This document shows positions 54,872 through 64,000 of a stretch of DNA of 64,000 bases, piece by piece; position 1 is the stretch's first letter; each line of letters begins with the position of its first letter. The notes beneath the pieces were generated by a model. That model was not told where the DNA came from and did not search any database. It was given only the letters and a program-made list of their open reading frames with translations. Source of the stretch: Hydrogenophilales bacterium CG12_big_fil_rev_8_21_14_0_65_61_21 (GTDB lineage Bacteria > Pseudomonadota > Gammaproteobacteria > Burkholderiales > Thiobacillaceae); the NCBI GenBank assembly GCA_002782005.1, contig PFGT01000101.1, forward strand, positions 87,315-151,314, written 5' to 3'. A program made the position numbers and the translations under genes.

Positions 54872-57238
54872 TTATTCCCTTGTCTTCAAAACGGCCACCA
54901 GGTCCAGTTTGACCAAGGCGCGCCAAGCCAACACCCCGGAGACAATGGCGGAAACCAGGACCACCGAGGCGGCCATGGCGTAATTGTAGTGCTCCAACAC
55001 CAGGGGCAGGCGGTAGAGTTCGGAATTGAATGACAGCACCAGTACGCCACACAGACCGATGCCAACCAGAAAACCGACCGGGATGGCGGCCAAGGTTAGG
55101 GTGCCCAACTCGCCGAGCAGGATGTAGCCAATCTCGACCCGGGTGAAACCGAGCACCCGCAAGCTGGCCAGTTCCCGGCCCCGTTCCGAGACAGCGATGC
55201 GCGCCGAGTTGTAGACCACGCCGAAGGCGATGCTGGCCGCGAGCAGGGCGGAGATCATATTAAAGAACAGGACGAACTCGCCCATGGTGGCGTTGAAACT
55301 GCGGATGGCGTTGGCGTGGGCGACCTGACCCAGCACACGGGGTCGGCCTTGCAGTTGTTTGTAGATTTCAGGTTCGGCGCCGGGGTCGTGCGATAGGTAG
55401 ACGCCGGAGATGACATTGCCTTCCCTGAGCAGACTGTTGAGCGTGTCGCGCTGCATGTAGGCGGAGACGCCGAGATACTGCTTGGTGATGCCGAGCACCG
55501 GCGCCTCAACTGTGCGCCGATTGCCCTCCAGCACCTCGACGGTCAGCCTGTCGCCGGGCTTCACATGTAATATGCGGTTGGCCAGGTGGTCGGTCAGCAC
55601 CACGCCGCCCGGCGGCACATGGACCGAATTCAGATGACTATCCAAGGCATGGTGCAGAATGCCGTCCGGCTCGATGCCATAAAGCGCGGCGCGATACCGG
55701 TGCTGAGCGAAACGCAAGTTGGCCGGTACATCACGAAAACCTTCCACACGACGCACGCCGGGCAGCCTGGCGATTTCATGCAGGGCGGCAATCGAGGTTG
55801 GATCGGTGAAAGTGACGGCCAGGTCTTCACGCGCCGACAGGTTGAACTGCACGTCGAGCATATATTCCACCGCGCCGCGCTGGTAGTCGCCGACCATCAT
55901 CAAGCCACAGGCGCAGGCAATGCCGAGCACGGTCAGCGTCGATTTCCAGGGTCGCCGTTCAATATGGCGCAGGATCATGCGCGATGGCTGGCTGAGCCAG
56001 CGCTGCAAGCCGATGCGTTCGATCAGCGTGGCGCGGTAGACCACCGGCGTGTCGGGACGCATACCCTCGGCCGGCGGCAGACGCATGGCACGGCCGACGG
56101 TAAGCAGGGTGCCGCTCGCCGCCGCGACGCCGGCGACCAAGAAGGCGATGACGATAACCATGGGCCGAAGGACATAGTCCAGATAAGGGAAGCGGTAAAA
56201 ATTCATGTACACCTGCGACAGACTGACCCCGAACCATGCGCCCAGCGCGATGCCCATCAAGACGCCGAGCAGGGCGATGGCCAGCACCATCTTGAGAAAA
56301 TGCGTGCCAATCGCCAGGTCGCCATAGCCGAAGGCCTTGAGGATGGCGATCTGATCGCGTTGAGTGGCAATCATGCGGCTTACCACGACATTGAGCAGAA
56401 AGGCCGCGACGCCGAGGAAGATGGCCGGGAACAGGGTGGCTGTGGTCTTGAGCTGTTTCAGTTCCTCGGTCAGGAAGCGGTTGGAAAACTGGTACTCGCG
56501 GCCGTAGGCGCCGATGCCACCGTAGGCTGCGAGCCGCTCATCAATGCGCTCGATCACGGCTTGGGTTTCGGCGCCTGGCGTCAGGGTGACGCTGACCTCG
56601 TTGAAGGCGCCGTCCATATCATTGGCGATGGCCAGGGCGTGGCGACCCATCCAGAGCACGCCATAGCGCTGGAAGTCCGGGAACATGGCGCCGGGCGCGA
56701 TCTGGTAAACGTATTCGGGCGACATGGCGACGCCGGACAGGATCAAGGTTTGCCGCTTGCCGTTGACAATTGCGCCCAGGCGGTCGCCGGGGTTCAGCTT
56801 GTGGGCGTCGGCGAAGGTGTCGCTGACCACCGCCTCGTTTTCGCTGTACGGCACAGGCAGACGGCCGCGCTTGAGGTGTAAGCGATTGAGTCTAGGCGCG
56901 CCGTGGTCGGGCAGCGAGGCGATCATGCCGACCGCCGGATCGGCAAAACCGGGGACTTCGAGCTTGGCCAGGGTCACAACACGGGTCTCCAGCGCCGCCA
57001 CGCCGGGGATGTCGGCCAGCCGTCCGGCCAATGATTCGGGGGCGCGTTTGAGCGCGGCGAACACCTGGCTGAAGCCATAGTCGCGGTAGAAGCGGTCGCG
57101 CGTGGTGAGCAGCGAGTCGTAGGTCGATAGCGCCATCACCAGGGTCGCCACGCCGCCCATAATGACCGCAGCGATGGCCAGTACCTGGCCGCGCATCAGC
57201 CAGAGATCACGGAGCAGTTTGCGGTCGAGGACGGTCAT
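54872..57238 (-). CDS. ABC transporter permease (FtsX/MacB-type, two repeats)
   Basis: A 788-residue permease with an N-terminal helix, a large periplasmic domain, three helices (FtsX repeat, about residues 265-390), a second soluble domain, and a final three-helix FtsX repeat ending at the C-terminus. This duplicated layout is that of LolE-like/'YbbP' exporters that move lipids, lipoproteins or peptides. It is 3 nt after the ATPase gene. Confidence 0.9.
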   Translation of the reverse strand: MTVLDRKLLRDLWLMRGQVLAIAAVIMGGVATLVMALSTYDSLLTTRDRFYRDYGFSQVFAALKRAPESLAGRLADIPGVAALETRVVTLAKLEVPGFADPAVGMIASLPDHGAPRLNRLHLKRGRLPVPYSENEAVVSDTFADAHKLNPGDRLGAIVNGKRQTLILSGVAMSPEYVYQIAPGAMFPDFQRYGVLWMGRHALAIANDMDGAFNEVSVTLTPGAETQAVIERIDERLAAYGGIGAYGREYQFSNRFLTEELKQLKTTATLFPAIFLGVAAFLLNVVVSRMIATQRDQIAILKAFGYGDLAIGTHFLKMVLAIALLGVLMGIALGAWFGVSLSQVYMNFYRFPYLDYVLRPMVIVIAFLVAGVAAASGTLLTVGRAMRLPPAEGMRPDTPVVYRATLIERIGLQRWLSQPSRMILRHIERRPWKSTLTVLGIACACGLMMVGDYQRGAVEYMLDVQFNLSAREDLAVTFTDPTSIAALHEIARLPGVRRVEGFRDVPANLRFAQHRYRAALYGIEPDGILHHALDSHLNSVHVPPGGVVLTDHLANRILHVKPGDRLTVEVLEGNRRTVEAPVLGITKQYLGVSAYMQRDTLNSLLREGNVISGVYLSHDPGAEPEIYKQLQGRPRVLGQVAHANAIRSFNATMGEFVLFFNMISALLAASIAFGVVYNSARIAVSERGRELASLRVLGFTRVEIGYILLGELGTLTLAAIPVGFLVGIGLCGVLVLSFNSELYRLPLVLEHYNYAMAASVVLVSAIVSGVLAWRALVKLDLVAVLKTRE

Positions 57239-57241
57239 GGG

Positions 57242-57949
57242 TCACCAGCTCAATTCGCGAGCCGCCTTTTTGTGGGTATTGCGCCGTTCCTCGACGATTC
57301 TTCCGTCGAACAGGCGAATCACCCGGTCGGCCATGTCGGCGATACCGGCGTTATGGGTGATGAGTACGGTCAGGGTGCCCAGCTCGCGGTTCACCTTTTC
57401 CAGTGCCTCCAGCACCACCACGCCGGTCTGCGAGTCGAGCGCCCCGGTCGGCTCGTCGCACAGCAGCACCGCCGGGTTCTTGGCGATGGCGCGGGCGATG
57501 GCCACGCGTTGCTGCTCGCCGCCGGAGAGCTGGGCCGGAAAGTGGTCCAGCCGCTCGCCCAACCCCACCTGGAGCAGGGCGGCCTCCGGCGTCATTGGAG
57601 CGCGGGCGATCTCGGTTACGGCGGCAACGTTTTCGCGCACGGTGAGGCTGGGGATGAGGTTATAGAACTGGAACACAAAACCGACGTGGTGGCGGCGGTA
57701 GTCGGTCAGTTCCTTGTCGCCGGCCTTGGATAAATCCAGGTCGCGGTAGCGCACCGTGCCCGAGGTGGCGGTATCCAGCCCGCCCAGGATGTTGAGCAAG
57801 GTCGATTTGCCGCTGCCCGAGGGGCCGAGCAACACCACCAGCTCGCCGGCCGAGAGCGACAGGTCCACGCCGCGCAAGGCTTGTACGGCAACATCCCCCA
57901 TGGGGTAGACCTTGGTCAGGCCCTGGGTGTTGAATATCGTCTGAGTCAT
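57242..57949 (-). CDS. ABC transporter ATP-binding protein
   Basis: A 235-residue ATPase of the LolD/MacB class. Walker A is GPSGSGKST, the signature is [14 protein letters not shown], and Walker B is [11 protein letters not shown]. It powers the adjacent permease. The ATG at 57949 gives a typical start; upstream in-frame ATGs at 57967 and 57982 are possible. First gene of a three-gene operon (ATPase-permease-adaptor). Confidence 0.92.
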   Translation of the reverse strand: MTQTIFNTQGLTKVYPMGDVAVQALRGVDLSLSAGELVVLLGPSGSGKSTLLNILGGLDTATSGTVRYRDLDLSKAGDKELTDYRRHHVGFVFQFYNLIPSLTVRENVAAVTEIARAPMTPEAALLQVGLGERLDHFPAQLSGGEQQRVAIARAIAKNPAVLLCDEPTGALDSQTGVVVLEALEKVNRELGTLTVLITHNAGIADMADRVIRLFDGRIVEERRNTHKKAARELSW

Positions 57950-58002
57950 CTCCGAATGATAGGGCATGTGATGACGGACCATGTTTGACCTAAATGCTTG
58001 GG

Positions 58003-58008
58003 TATAAT
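58003..58008 (+). promoter_or_regulatory. -10 box giving a probable leaderless mRNA
   Basis: A perfect TATAAT ends 7 nt before the ATG at 58016. Transcription would begin at or within a couple of bases of the start codon. No Shine-Dalgarno is present and no good -35 is seen at 17 bp (a TTGACC lies 12 bp upstream, too close). Confidence 0.55.
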
Positions 58009-58015
58009 CGGCGCC

Positions 58016-59137
58016 ATGGAAAATACGACCCCCGCCTTCCCCAAGCTCATACCCTTACCCGCGATCCAGCGTCCGGCCGACATTCCGGTCGACACGCTGG
58101 CCGAGGTCAAGTCAGCGACCGACCTGCCGGGGCGTTTGCTGCTCGGCGACCTGCGGCCGGAATCGTTCAAGCATGAGAAGAAAGGCTGGTCCGCCGAGTG
58201 GCGCGATGCCGACGGCCACAACGCCAAAATCCGCTACGCCGGCGGCCTGTCGTCGCTGGAATTGAGCTACGACGGCGACGAGGTGGCCACCCTGGTCACG
58301 GCCGAGCGTTTTGTTGAACTGGCCCAGACCATCCAGAACATCCACCCCGGCGTCTGGCTGAGCAAACTTGCCGAGAAGCTGGAGGCTCGCTACAACCTGC
58401 GTATCTTCCCGCATCGGGAAGAGGATGCGGTGGCTGGCGATTTTCCGGACGGGCATCTGCTCAGCTTGGTCATGCCGGTGCCAGCCGACCGGCTGATGGA
58501 CCTGTTCGACCTGCACAAGAAGCTGCAATCCGATGCCGCCATTCGCGGCGCTATCGACGGTTATGCGCGCTATGGTTTCAGCGTTGTAAACTATCTCGAA
58601 GGCCCCAATCCCGCCATGCTCAACCACCCCGTCGGCCTGGTGCTGAACCATGTCAACGCCCTGGGTACGCCGGCCGCCGAGATGCCGCTGCGCGAAGAGA
58701 ACGAGGAGGGTGCGACGGCCTGGACCTTGCAACGCAGCCACTATGTTTATGTGGCGCATTGCTATTTGCGCGACGCGGCGCGTTTCGTTGACCGCCTGGC
58801 GGGCGCGGGTTTTATCGCCGCCGTCGATCTCGCCAAGGAGGGCTGGCCGAGCGGTCCGGAATTCGGCGCGGCAATCATGCCCTTCGGTTACGAATACGCC
58901 GCGACCAACGCTTGGTGGTTCGACCGGCAAGGCCGCCGGCGCATGTTCTACCCCCGCTTCGCCGATGCCGATGAGCGTAACCGGATAGGCGGCAACAGCG
59001 GCGACATCTGGCTCAAGGCCTTGATCCGCGATGCGGCCAAGGCGGCCGAATACTGCCGGTCCGACACCCTACGCGTGTTCGCCGAGGGCCTATCGATGGC
59101 AGAAGGCCGGCCGCAAGGCCCGGCAGGGCGTCAATAG
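58016..59137 (+). CDS. Conserved-looking protein of unknown function
   Basis: A 373-residue soluble protein with no signal peptide or membrane helix. I do not recognise its family. Notable segments: [29 protein letters not shown] (abridged) near residue 60, a repeated use of Asp/His, [24 protein letters not shown] near 295, and a possible Cys in AEYCRSD. The composition and codon use match the neighbours, so it is a normal resident gene. It is divergent from the ABC operon and its tail overlaps the tail of the HD-GYP gene by 7 nt. Confidence 0.7.
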   Translation: MENTTPAFPKLIPLPAIQRPADIPVDTLAEVKSATDLPGRLLLGDLRPESFKHEKKGWSAEWRDADGHNAKIRYAGGLSSLELSYDGDEVATLVTAERFVELAQTIQNIHPGVWLSKLAEKLEARYNLRIFPHREEDAVAGDFPDGHLLSLVMPVPADRLMDLFDLHKKLQSDAAIRGAIDGYARYGFSVVNYLEGPNPAMLNHPVGLVLNHVNALGTPAAEMPLREENEEGATAWTLQRSHYVYVAHCYLRDAARFVDRLAGAGFIAAVDLAKEGWPSGPEFGAAIMPFGYEYAATNAWWFDRQGRRRMFYPRFADADERNRIGGNSGDIWLKALIRDAAKAAEYCRSDTLRVFAEGLSMAEGRPQGPAGRQ

Positions 59138-60216
59138 CCCCAGAAGCACTCCCAGCGTATCTCCGGCCAGCTCGCGTCGGCCTCGACGACATCGAATATG
59201 GCGTAATCGACCAGCTTGGTATTGCGTTCCACGGACGCCTTCAGCAAATGGCCGTGCGGGCCGAGGAAGGCAATCACCTTGCCAGGCGTTTCGCCGCTGC
59301 CTTGCTTGCGGGTGACTACGGCGACCTCCCGGTCGGCCAGACGTAGCAGTGTTCCGGGCGGGTGCAGGCCGAGCCGGCGCAGAAGCAGTAGGGCGAAATG
59401 GCTGTCTAGTCGACCGCGTTCGTCGCCGAATATCTGCTTGAAGGCCGAGCGGGCGGATAAGGCGGGGCGATAGCGTCGGCCGCGTATCTTGGCGCCATAG
59501 AAATCGGCGATCCGGATAATTCGCGCCGCGCTGCCGATGGCGTCACCACACAGGCCATTCGGGTAGCCGCTGCCATCGAGATTTTCATGATGCTGGCCTA
59601 CCGCCGTCAGCCAATCTTGGTCTCTGAGGCCGCTAGTTTTCAGCAAATTCAAGCTGTCCTGGGGGTGGTGGGCGATCGAATCGCGTTGTGTCTGGTTGCT
59701 GAAGTTTTGCCGCTCGGTCAGCTCGCCATGCAGGCGCATTGCGGCGATATTCATGGTCAGCGCGGCGTGCACGGTGACATCGATGAGCGGGTCATCCGGC
59801 GCGGACATCTGTTCGGCCATGTCCAGGGCAATCAAGGCGGTCAGCAGACAATGGCGCGCCGCCGGATCGGCCATCGGCAACAATCGCATCAGGCCGAGGC
59901 AGGCATCGTGATCTAAACGGGCCAGGGACTTGATCTCATGGCCAAGGATACGGATCGTCGGTTCCAGCCGCTCAGTGCCGACCGCATTGAACGCCAATGG
60001 GAAGTTCCGTACCAGACGCCGCAGGCGGGCGCTCATATCGGCGTCGGCGCCAGTGGCTTCTCGGAACAGCGGCCGGTCCATGAGCTTGGCCAGGTGTTCC
60101 GCATCGGCGAGCATCATGCCGGCGCGGGCGATCAGGACGCCGGATACCGTGTACAGGTCCCAGGGCAGGGACTGGCCAAGCATGGAGTCGTCTAGCGTTA
60201 CTGGGCGAAGCGGCAT
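59131..60216 (-). CDS. HD-GYP-related domain protein, degenerate HD site
   Basis: A 361-residue protein. The C-terminal half carries the GYP loop HHENLDGSGYPNGL, typical of cyclic di-GMP phosphodiesterases, followed by IIRIADFYGA. The metal-binding HD pair that should come earlier (H-D-x-G-K) is missing: the matching place reads MNIAAMRLHGEL. Enzyme activity is therefore doubtful; a c-di-GMP-binding or scaffold role is possible. The start is uncertain: ATG 60216 is chosen, while 60306 would add 30 residues that overlap the promoter region of the divergent gene. Confidence 0.75.
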   Translation of the reverse strand: MPLRPVTLDDSMLGQSLPWDLYTVSGVLIARAGMMLADAEHLAKLMDRPLFREATGADADMSARLRRLVRNFPLAFNAVGTERLEPTIRILGHEIKSLARLDHDACLGLMRLLPMADPAARHCLLTALIALDMAEQMSAPDDPLIDVTVHAALTMNIAAMRLHGELTERQNFSNQTQRDSIAHHPQDSLNLLKTSGLRDQDWLTAVGQHHENLDGSGYPNGLCGDAIGSAARIIRIADFYGAKIRGRRYRPALSARSAFKQIFGDERGRLDSHFALLLLRRLGLHPPGTLLRLADREVAVVTRKQGSGETPGKVIAFLGPHGHLLKASVERNTKLVDYAIFDVVEADASWPEIRWECFWGY

Positions 60217-60283
60217 GTGATTAGGCGGGATGGGGCGATGCACGATATTATCCCACCCGGTATACCAGCCATATATGAGAACC

Positions 60284-60541
60284 ATGACTACCCACGCCAT
60301 GAACAATCAGGAAGTTGCCTTGCTTCGCAACGAACTCGAAATGCTGATGCAGGAGCGGCAGATACTTTTACGGGTGGCCGGCGCGGCGGCGTTGCTGGCC
60401 GCCAACCTGGACGTCGCGTCCATGCCACGCGATCAGCAGACCGTCGACGTTGCTGAAATACTGGGCGAAAGTCTCAACGGCCTGTCGGAAGAGACCCTTA
60501 ACGATGCCTTGCAAAAGGTACAGGCGAAGATCGAGGCCTGA
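60284..60541 (+). CDS. Small helical protein of unknown function
   Basis: An 85-residue protein, mainly helical (LRNELEMLMQERQILLRVAGAAALLAANL), with an acidic second half. A weak Shine-Dalgarno (GAGAA) precedes ATG 60284; an ATG at 60299 is also possible. It converges on hypE with a 5-nt gap. No family recognised. Confidence 0.6.
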   Translation: MTTHAMNNQEVALLRNELEMLMQERQILLRVAGAAALLAANLDVASMPRDQQTVDVAEILGESLNGLSEETLNDALQKVQAKIEA

Positions 60542-60546
60542 GCGGG

Positions 60547-61551
60547 TCAGCAGATTCGCGGTAGCGGATCGTCTTCCAGTTCGCCCAGTATGCGTCGGCC
60601 ACCCAGTTCGGTTGCCAGTATCACGCCCGGTTTGCCGCTCTCGATGCGGCCAATGACGGCCGCCGCAGCGCCGCCGGGCAGCGCCCGCCAACGCGCCAGC
60701 GCCTCGGTCGCATCGGCCGCCGAGACCACCGCCACCACCCGACCTTCGCAGGCCAGGTAATAGGGGTCGTAACCCAGCATCTCGCACACCGCCGTAACCG
60801 TGTCCCGCACCGGGATGGCGGTCTGCTGCAAGGCTACGCTGTAGCCGGTGGCGTGGGCGATCTCATGGCAGACGGTCGCCAGACCGCCCCGGGTCGGGTC
60901 GCGCATGAACTTCAAGCCAGGCCTATCCCAGACCGCCCGGCACAGCGGCAGCACCGAGGCGGAATCGGAACGCAGGTCGCCGGACAGGCCGAACTGCTCG
61001 CGGGCCAGCATGACCGCGATGCCGTGATCGCCGACCGGCCCCGAGACCAGCACGGCGTCGCCGGGGGTGATACGTTTCATGTCGAGCACCGTTGTGGCGC
61101 GGCGCAGGCCGATGCCGGTCACCGACAGATACAGGCCGCCACCTTCGCCGCGCCGCACCACCTTGGTATCGCCGGCGGCCACGACCGCGCCGTTCTCCTT
61201 GGCCGCGGCCGCGAAGCTGGCGATCAGCCGATCCAGTAACGCGGTTTTCAGACCTTCTTCGATGATCGCCGATAGGGTGAGGTAACGCGGCTGGGCACCG
61301 GCCACCGCCAGATCGTTGACCACCCCATGTACCGCCAGCGAACCCAGGTTGCCGCCGGGAAACTCCAGCGGCTGGACGGTAAAGCCATCCGTGGTGACCA
61401 GGATGTCGCCGGCCAGGTCAGGCAGTAGAACGGCGTCGGCGTCGGTATCCAGGGCCGGATTGGCCAGATGGCGGGCGAAGACATCGTCGATCAGCTCGCG
61501 CATGTAGCGGCCGCCGTTGCCGTGGGCGAGTAGGATGCGAGGCTCATTCAT
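60547..61551 (-). CDS. hypE: Hydrogenase maturation protein HypE
   Basis: A 334-residue AIR-synthase-fold enzyme. It dehydrates the carbamoyl group placed on its C-terminal cysteine to a cyanide ligand for the NiFe site. The protein ends in the required PRIC; the HGNGG start and MRDPTRGGLATV motif are intact. The ATG at 61551 gives the normal N-terminus and overlaps the end of hypF by 8 nt, so donor and acceptor enzymes are coupled. Confidence 0.95.
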   Translation of the reverse strand: MNEPRILLAHGNGGRYMRELIDDVFARHLANPALDTDADAVLLPDLAGDILVTTDGFTVQPLEFPGGNLGSLAVHGVVNDLAVAGAQPRYLTLSAIIEEGLKTALLDRLIASFAAAAKENGAVVAAGDTKVVRRGEGGGLYLSVTGIGLRRATTVLDMKRITPGDAVLVSGPVGDHGIAVMLAREQFGLSGDLRSDSASVLPLCRAVWDRPGLKFMRDPTRGGLATVCHEIAHATGYSVALQQTAIPVRDTVTAVCEMLGYDPYYLACEGRVVAVVSAADATEALARWRALPGGAAAAVIGRIESGKPGVILATELGGRRILGELEDDPLPRIC

Positions 61552-63775
61552 GGCGGAAAAGATACTCCATAACCTGACCGAGGCCGAGGCCGGCATCGTT
61601 GACCGGGATGCGTTCGGGCAGATGCACACGAAAGCCCGCCGCCCGCAAAAGGCTGACCGCCGACTCGGTCAGCAGCCGGTTCTGGAACACGCCGCCGGTC
61701 AAGCCCACGTCGGCGGCGCCGGTCGCCTCGCGCAGTTTCACGGCCTGATCTAGTAATGCGCCGGCCATGGCGCCATGGAAGCGCGCCGCCCGGTCGCCCG
61801 GTGCCAGTGTGCTGTCGGTCAGCATCGGCAGCAGGACCGACCAGTCGCTACGCAGGATGCTGTCCGGATCGGCTGCCAGCGGCAGTTCGACCCTGGTTTT
61901 GTCGTGAGTTACCGCAGATTCCAGCCGCATCGGCCCTTCGCCTTCGAAACTGCCCTGAGTGCAAACCCCGGTCAAGGCCGCCGCCGCATCGAACAGCCGG
62001 CCCACCGAGGTGCTGACCGGGCTGTTGAGACCGCGCTCCCAGGCTTGCCTGAGCAGGTCCGGGGCGAAGGCCGCCGGTTGGCCGCATTGCCACAACAACG
62101 CCGCCGCCGAGCGCCACGGTTGCCGCCCGGCCTGGTCGCCGCCGGGTAGACGGAACGGCCGGAAACTGGCCTTATGCCGCCATCTTCCTGGCTGACCAAC
62201 AAAACACTCGCCACCCCACAACTCGCCGGCCTCGCCCAGACCGACGCCATCCCAGGCAAACACGATCCAGTCCTTGACCGCCGGGAATTCCCAGGCCAGG
62301 GCCGAGGCATGGGCATGATGATGTCGGACCTCGGTGACCGGCAACCCGGTTTGCCGTGCCCAGGGCCGATAGCCGTAGCCAGGGTGACAATCGAGCAGTA
62401 AACGGCTGGCGCGAACCCGATAGAGCCGTTGCAGGTCGTCGGCGACCCGGACCATCGTCTCCAGACTGCGCGCCGCATCCAACTCGCCGAGGTGCGGCGA
62501 GATCACCGCCCGATGGCCCCAGGCCAGACAGACGGTATTCTTCATGTGACCACCCAGGGCCAACAGCGGTTCGAGCAATTCACCGGGCAGGTCGATTTCC
62601 AGCGGCGCCAGGCCACGGCCCAGGCGGATGGGCCGTGGCTTGCCGGCGATCATCCGGTAAACGGAGTCGTCGGTCGGCCGGACTATGGGTCGGTTGTGGT
62701 GCAGGAAGGCATCGGCGATCAGCGCTAGTCGGGTTTGCGCCTCGGCGTTATCGGTCAGCACCGGCTCACCGCTGAGGTTGCCGGAGGTTGCCACCAACGG
62801 CCGAGCAAAGCCTTCCAGCAACAGGTGATGGAGCGGCGAGTAGGGCAGCAGACAGCCAATTTCGGCCAGGCCGGGGGCGATGAGCGGCGACAGCACGCAG
62901 GCGTTATTCATGGTCAGCAAGACAATCGGCCTGGCCGGCGAGGTCAACAACGCCGCCGCCTCGGGCGCTAATTGCACGGCCTCGGCCAACGCCAGGCCAT
63001 CGGCCGGGAACATAACCGCCAGCGGCTTGGCCGGCCGGCTCTTGCGCCGGCGCAACTCGGCCACGGCGGCGTCATCGACGGCATCGCACAGCAGGTGATA
63101 ACCGCCCACGCCCTTCACCGCGACGATGCGCCCCGCCTTCAGCGCGGCCACGGCGGCGGCCAGCGCAGCGTCGTCACCGGTTATCCGGCCTTGGGCGTCA
63201 GCGAATTCCAGATGCGGCCCGCACACCGGGCAGGCCGTTGGCTCGGCATGAAAGCGCCGGTCCAGCGGGTCTTGATACTCCCTCAAGCAATCCGGACACA
63301 GCGGAAAACCCGCCATCGCCGTATTCGGCCGATCATAGGGCAGGGCGGCGATCAGCGTATAGCGCGGCCCGCATTGAGTGCAGTTGATGAACGGATAGCC
63401 GTGGCGCCGGTCGGCCGGGTCGCGCAGCTCGTGCAGGCAGTCATCGCAGGTGAACCAATCGGGCGGCACATGAATATCCGCATCGACGCCTGGGTCACTG
63501 GGCAAAATGACAAAGGTCGCGCAGCCCTCAAAACGCGCCACCACGTCCAGGGCTAGATGCGGCCAGGCGATGCTGGGCGCCCGTTCGATCAGCCCACGTC
63601 TAAAGTTGGACAGATTGTCGATTGAACCTTCAGCATGAATCACCACCGTCCCGGCCGCGTTCTTCACCCAGCCGCGCACCCCCAGCTCATGCGCCAGCCG
63701 ATAAACGAACGGCCGATAACCCACCCCTTGCACCTGGCCGGAAAGATCAAAACGGCGCGCGACCGCTTCAGACAT
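61544..63775 (-). CDS. hypF: Carbamoyltransferase HypF
   Basis: A 743-residue enzyme that makes and transfers the carbamoyl group to HypE for [NiFe]-hydrogenase assembly. It has an acylphosphatase domain ([16 protein letters not shown], about residues 13-28), two zinc fingers (C-x2-C pairs at about 108-160), a YrdC-like domain (about 200-380, with [12 protein letters not shown]), and a Kae1-like domain (about 390-740) with HHHAHA. All parts are present, so the host very likely makes a NiFe hydrogenase; its structural genes are not in the window. Confidence 0.95.
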   Translation of the reverse strand: MSEAVARRFDLSGQVQGVGYRPFVYRLAHELGVRGWVKNAAGTVVIHAEGSIDNLSNFRRGLIERAPSIAWPHLALDVVARFEGCATFVILPSDPGVDADIHVPPDWFTCDDCLHELRDPADRRHGYPFINCTQCGPRYTLIAALPYDRPNTAMAGFPLCPDCLREYQDPLDRRFHAEPTACPVCGPHLEFADAQGRITGDDAALAAAVAALKAGRIVAVKGVGGYHLLCDAVDDAAVAELRRRKSRPAKPLAVMFPADGLALAEAVQLAPEAAALLTSPARPIVLLTMNNACVLSPLIAPGLAEIGCLLPYSPLHHLLLEGFARPLVATSGNLSGEPVLTDNAEAQTRLALIADAFLHHNRPIVRPTDDSVYRMIAGKPRPIRLGRGLAPLEIDLPGELLEPLLALGGHMKNTVCLAWGHRAVISPHLGELDAARSLETMVRVADDLQRLYRVRASRLLLDCHPGYGYRPWARQTGLPVTEVRHHHAHASALAWEFPAVKDWIVFAWDGVGLGEAGELWGGECFVGQPGRWRHKASFRPFRLPGGDQAGRQPWRSAAALLWQCGQPAAFAPDLLRQAWERGLNSPVSTSVGRLFDAAAALTGVCTQGSFEGEGPMRLESAVTHDKTRVELPLAADPDSILRSDWSVLLPMLTDSTLAPGDRAARFHGAMAGALLDQAVKLREATGAADVGLTGGVFQNRLLTESAVSLLRAAGFRVHLPERIPVNDAGLGLGQVMEYLFRHE

Positions 63776-64000
63776 CCAGCGGGCTCACCACGCCCCGGCC
63801 GCCCTTGTTCATATTTGCGCACTCGCGCTGGCCAAAATCCACATCCTTCACCCGCAAGCGGCAGCACTCCATCAGCCCCGTCGGCAAGCGTTGCGGCGGC
63901 TTCGCCCACACCACGTTATCCAGCCACGGCAGATCAATTTCCAACACCTCACGGTACAGAAACAGCAGCGCAGACAACGCCTGATTCTGAGTCGAGGCCG
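63768..64000 (-). pseudogene. Truncated tyrosine recombinase / integron-type integrase (runs off window)
   Basis: On the minus strand the sequence entering from the right edge reads [20 protein letters not shown] and then LPWLDNVV, the well-known core-binding segment of integron-type integrases. After KPPQRLP it jumps to [18 protein letters not shown]: the roughly 30 residues normally between (start of the catalytic domain) are missing. The sequence then loses similarity within 20 codons, stopping at 63768. The catalytic Arg-His-Arg-Tyr set cannot be complete. It overlaps the hypF start by 8 nt. Confidence 0.8.

Noticed and set aside
57985..58008. TTGACC-TATAAT as a standard promoter for the 58016 gene
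   Set aside because: The spacer is only 12 bp, too short for a sigma-70 promoter; only the -10 box is kept as evidence.

Overview
The window looks like one contiguous piece of a GC-rich betaproteobacterial chromosome. This rests on the gene orders rpoZ-spoT-ridA-recG-ubiC-ubiA, surE-pcm-nlpD-rpoS, alaA-hom-thrC and sdhCDAB-sdhE-gltA and on the protein sequences. A thiotroph-like or nitrosomonadal/rhodocyclal lineage is plausible but only inferred. Intact genes cover almost all of the DNA; accessory material is concentrated at 32-34 kb, 46-52 kb and the right-hand edge.

Layout. 0-6.5 kb: a small coiled-coil protein, a Ca2+/cation exchanger overlapping a P-type Ca2+-ATPase, and comEC. 6.5-6.8 kb: an AT-rich gap holding three DnaA-box-like 9-mers. 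6.8-11 kb: argD-argF-argG, ppnP and yajQ. 11-12.1 kb: a secreted CsgG-like/SH3 protein. 12.2-21.6 kb, minus strand: tcdA, then the operon rpoZ-spoT-ridA-(PAS-GGDEF-EAL-CZB)-recG-ubiC-ubiA, closed by a perfect 10-bp hairpin. 21.8-27.1 kb: an SDR, surE-pcm-nlpD-rpoS, a HAD nucleotidase and a Crp/Fnr regulator, chained by 1-4 nt overlaps from surE onwards. 27.1-32.9 kb: an Mth938-like protein (minus), alaA, hom, thrC, and a T1/Sa-type RNase with its barstar. 32.9-37 kb: an orphan HvfA/bufferin-type precursor, nadC (minus), and clpB with a textbook sigma-32 promoter. 37-44 kb: malic enzyme-sdhC-D-A-B-E-gltA-rdgC. 44-47.8 kb: a TlpA-like thioredoxin, a secreted hypothetical, a His-rich EamA transporter, a gnd/zwf remnant, and glk. 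48-52 kb, an island-like stretch next to tRNA-Ser(CGA): a HipA-type (YjjJ-like) kinase, REP repeats, a brnTA toxin-antitoxin pair between 71-bp direct repeats, an ECF-type sigma factor, a zf-HC2 anti-sigma and a DoxX protein. 52-58 kb: mltF and a three-gene ABC exporter (minus). 58-64 kb: an unrecognised protein, a degenerate HD-GYP protein, a small helical protein, hypE-hypF (hydrogenase maturation) and a truncated tyrosine recombinase running off the window.

Most interesting observation. The locus at 32.8-33.4 kb and the locus at 50.5-51.9 kb are homologous, complementary leftovers of one operon type: sigma factor - zf-HC2 anti-sigma - EGKCG precursor (HvfA/bufferin) - [DUF692 MNIO - DUF2063] - DoxX. 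The first keeps an intact precursor behind a 3' scrap of a sigma-factor gene. The second keeps sigma and anti-sigma, but its DoxX gene begins with the promoter-proximal leader and first codons of a precursor gene. Neither has the modifying enzymes. With the 72-codon gnd/zwf fusion before glk and the cut-down integrase after hypF, this suggests repeated deletions in this lineage.

Other points: in-frame insertions inside RecG and immediately before the GGDEF motif, a start-codon-adjacent 9-bp hairpin on the malic enzyme/TCA operon, and a probable leaderless transcript at 58.0 kb. I saw no rRNA genes, CRISPR array or intact insertion sequence.
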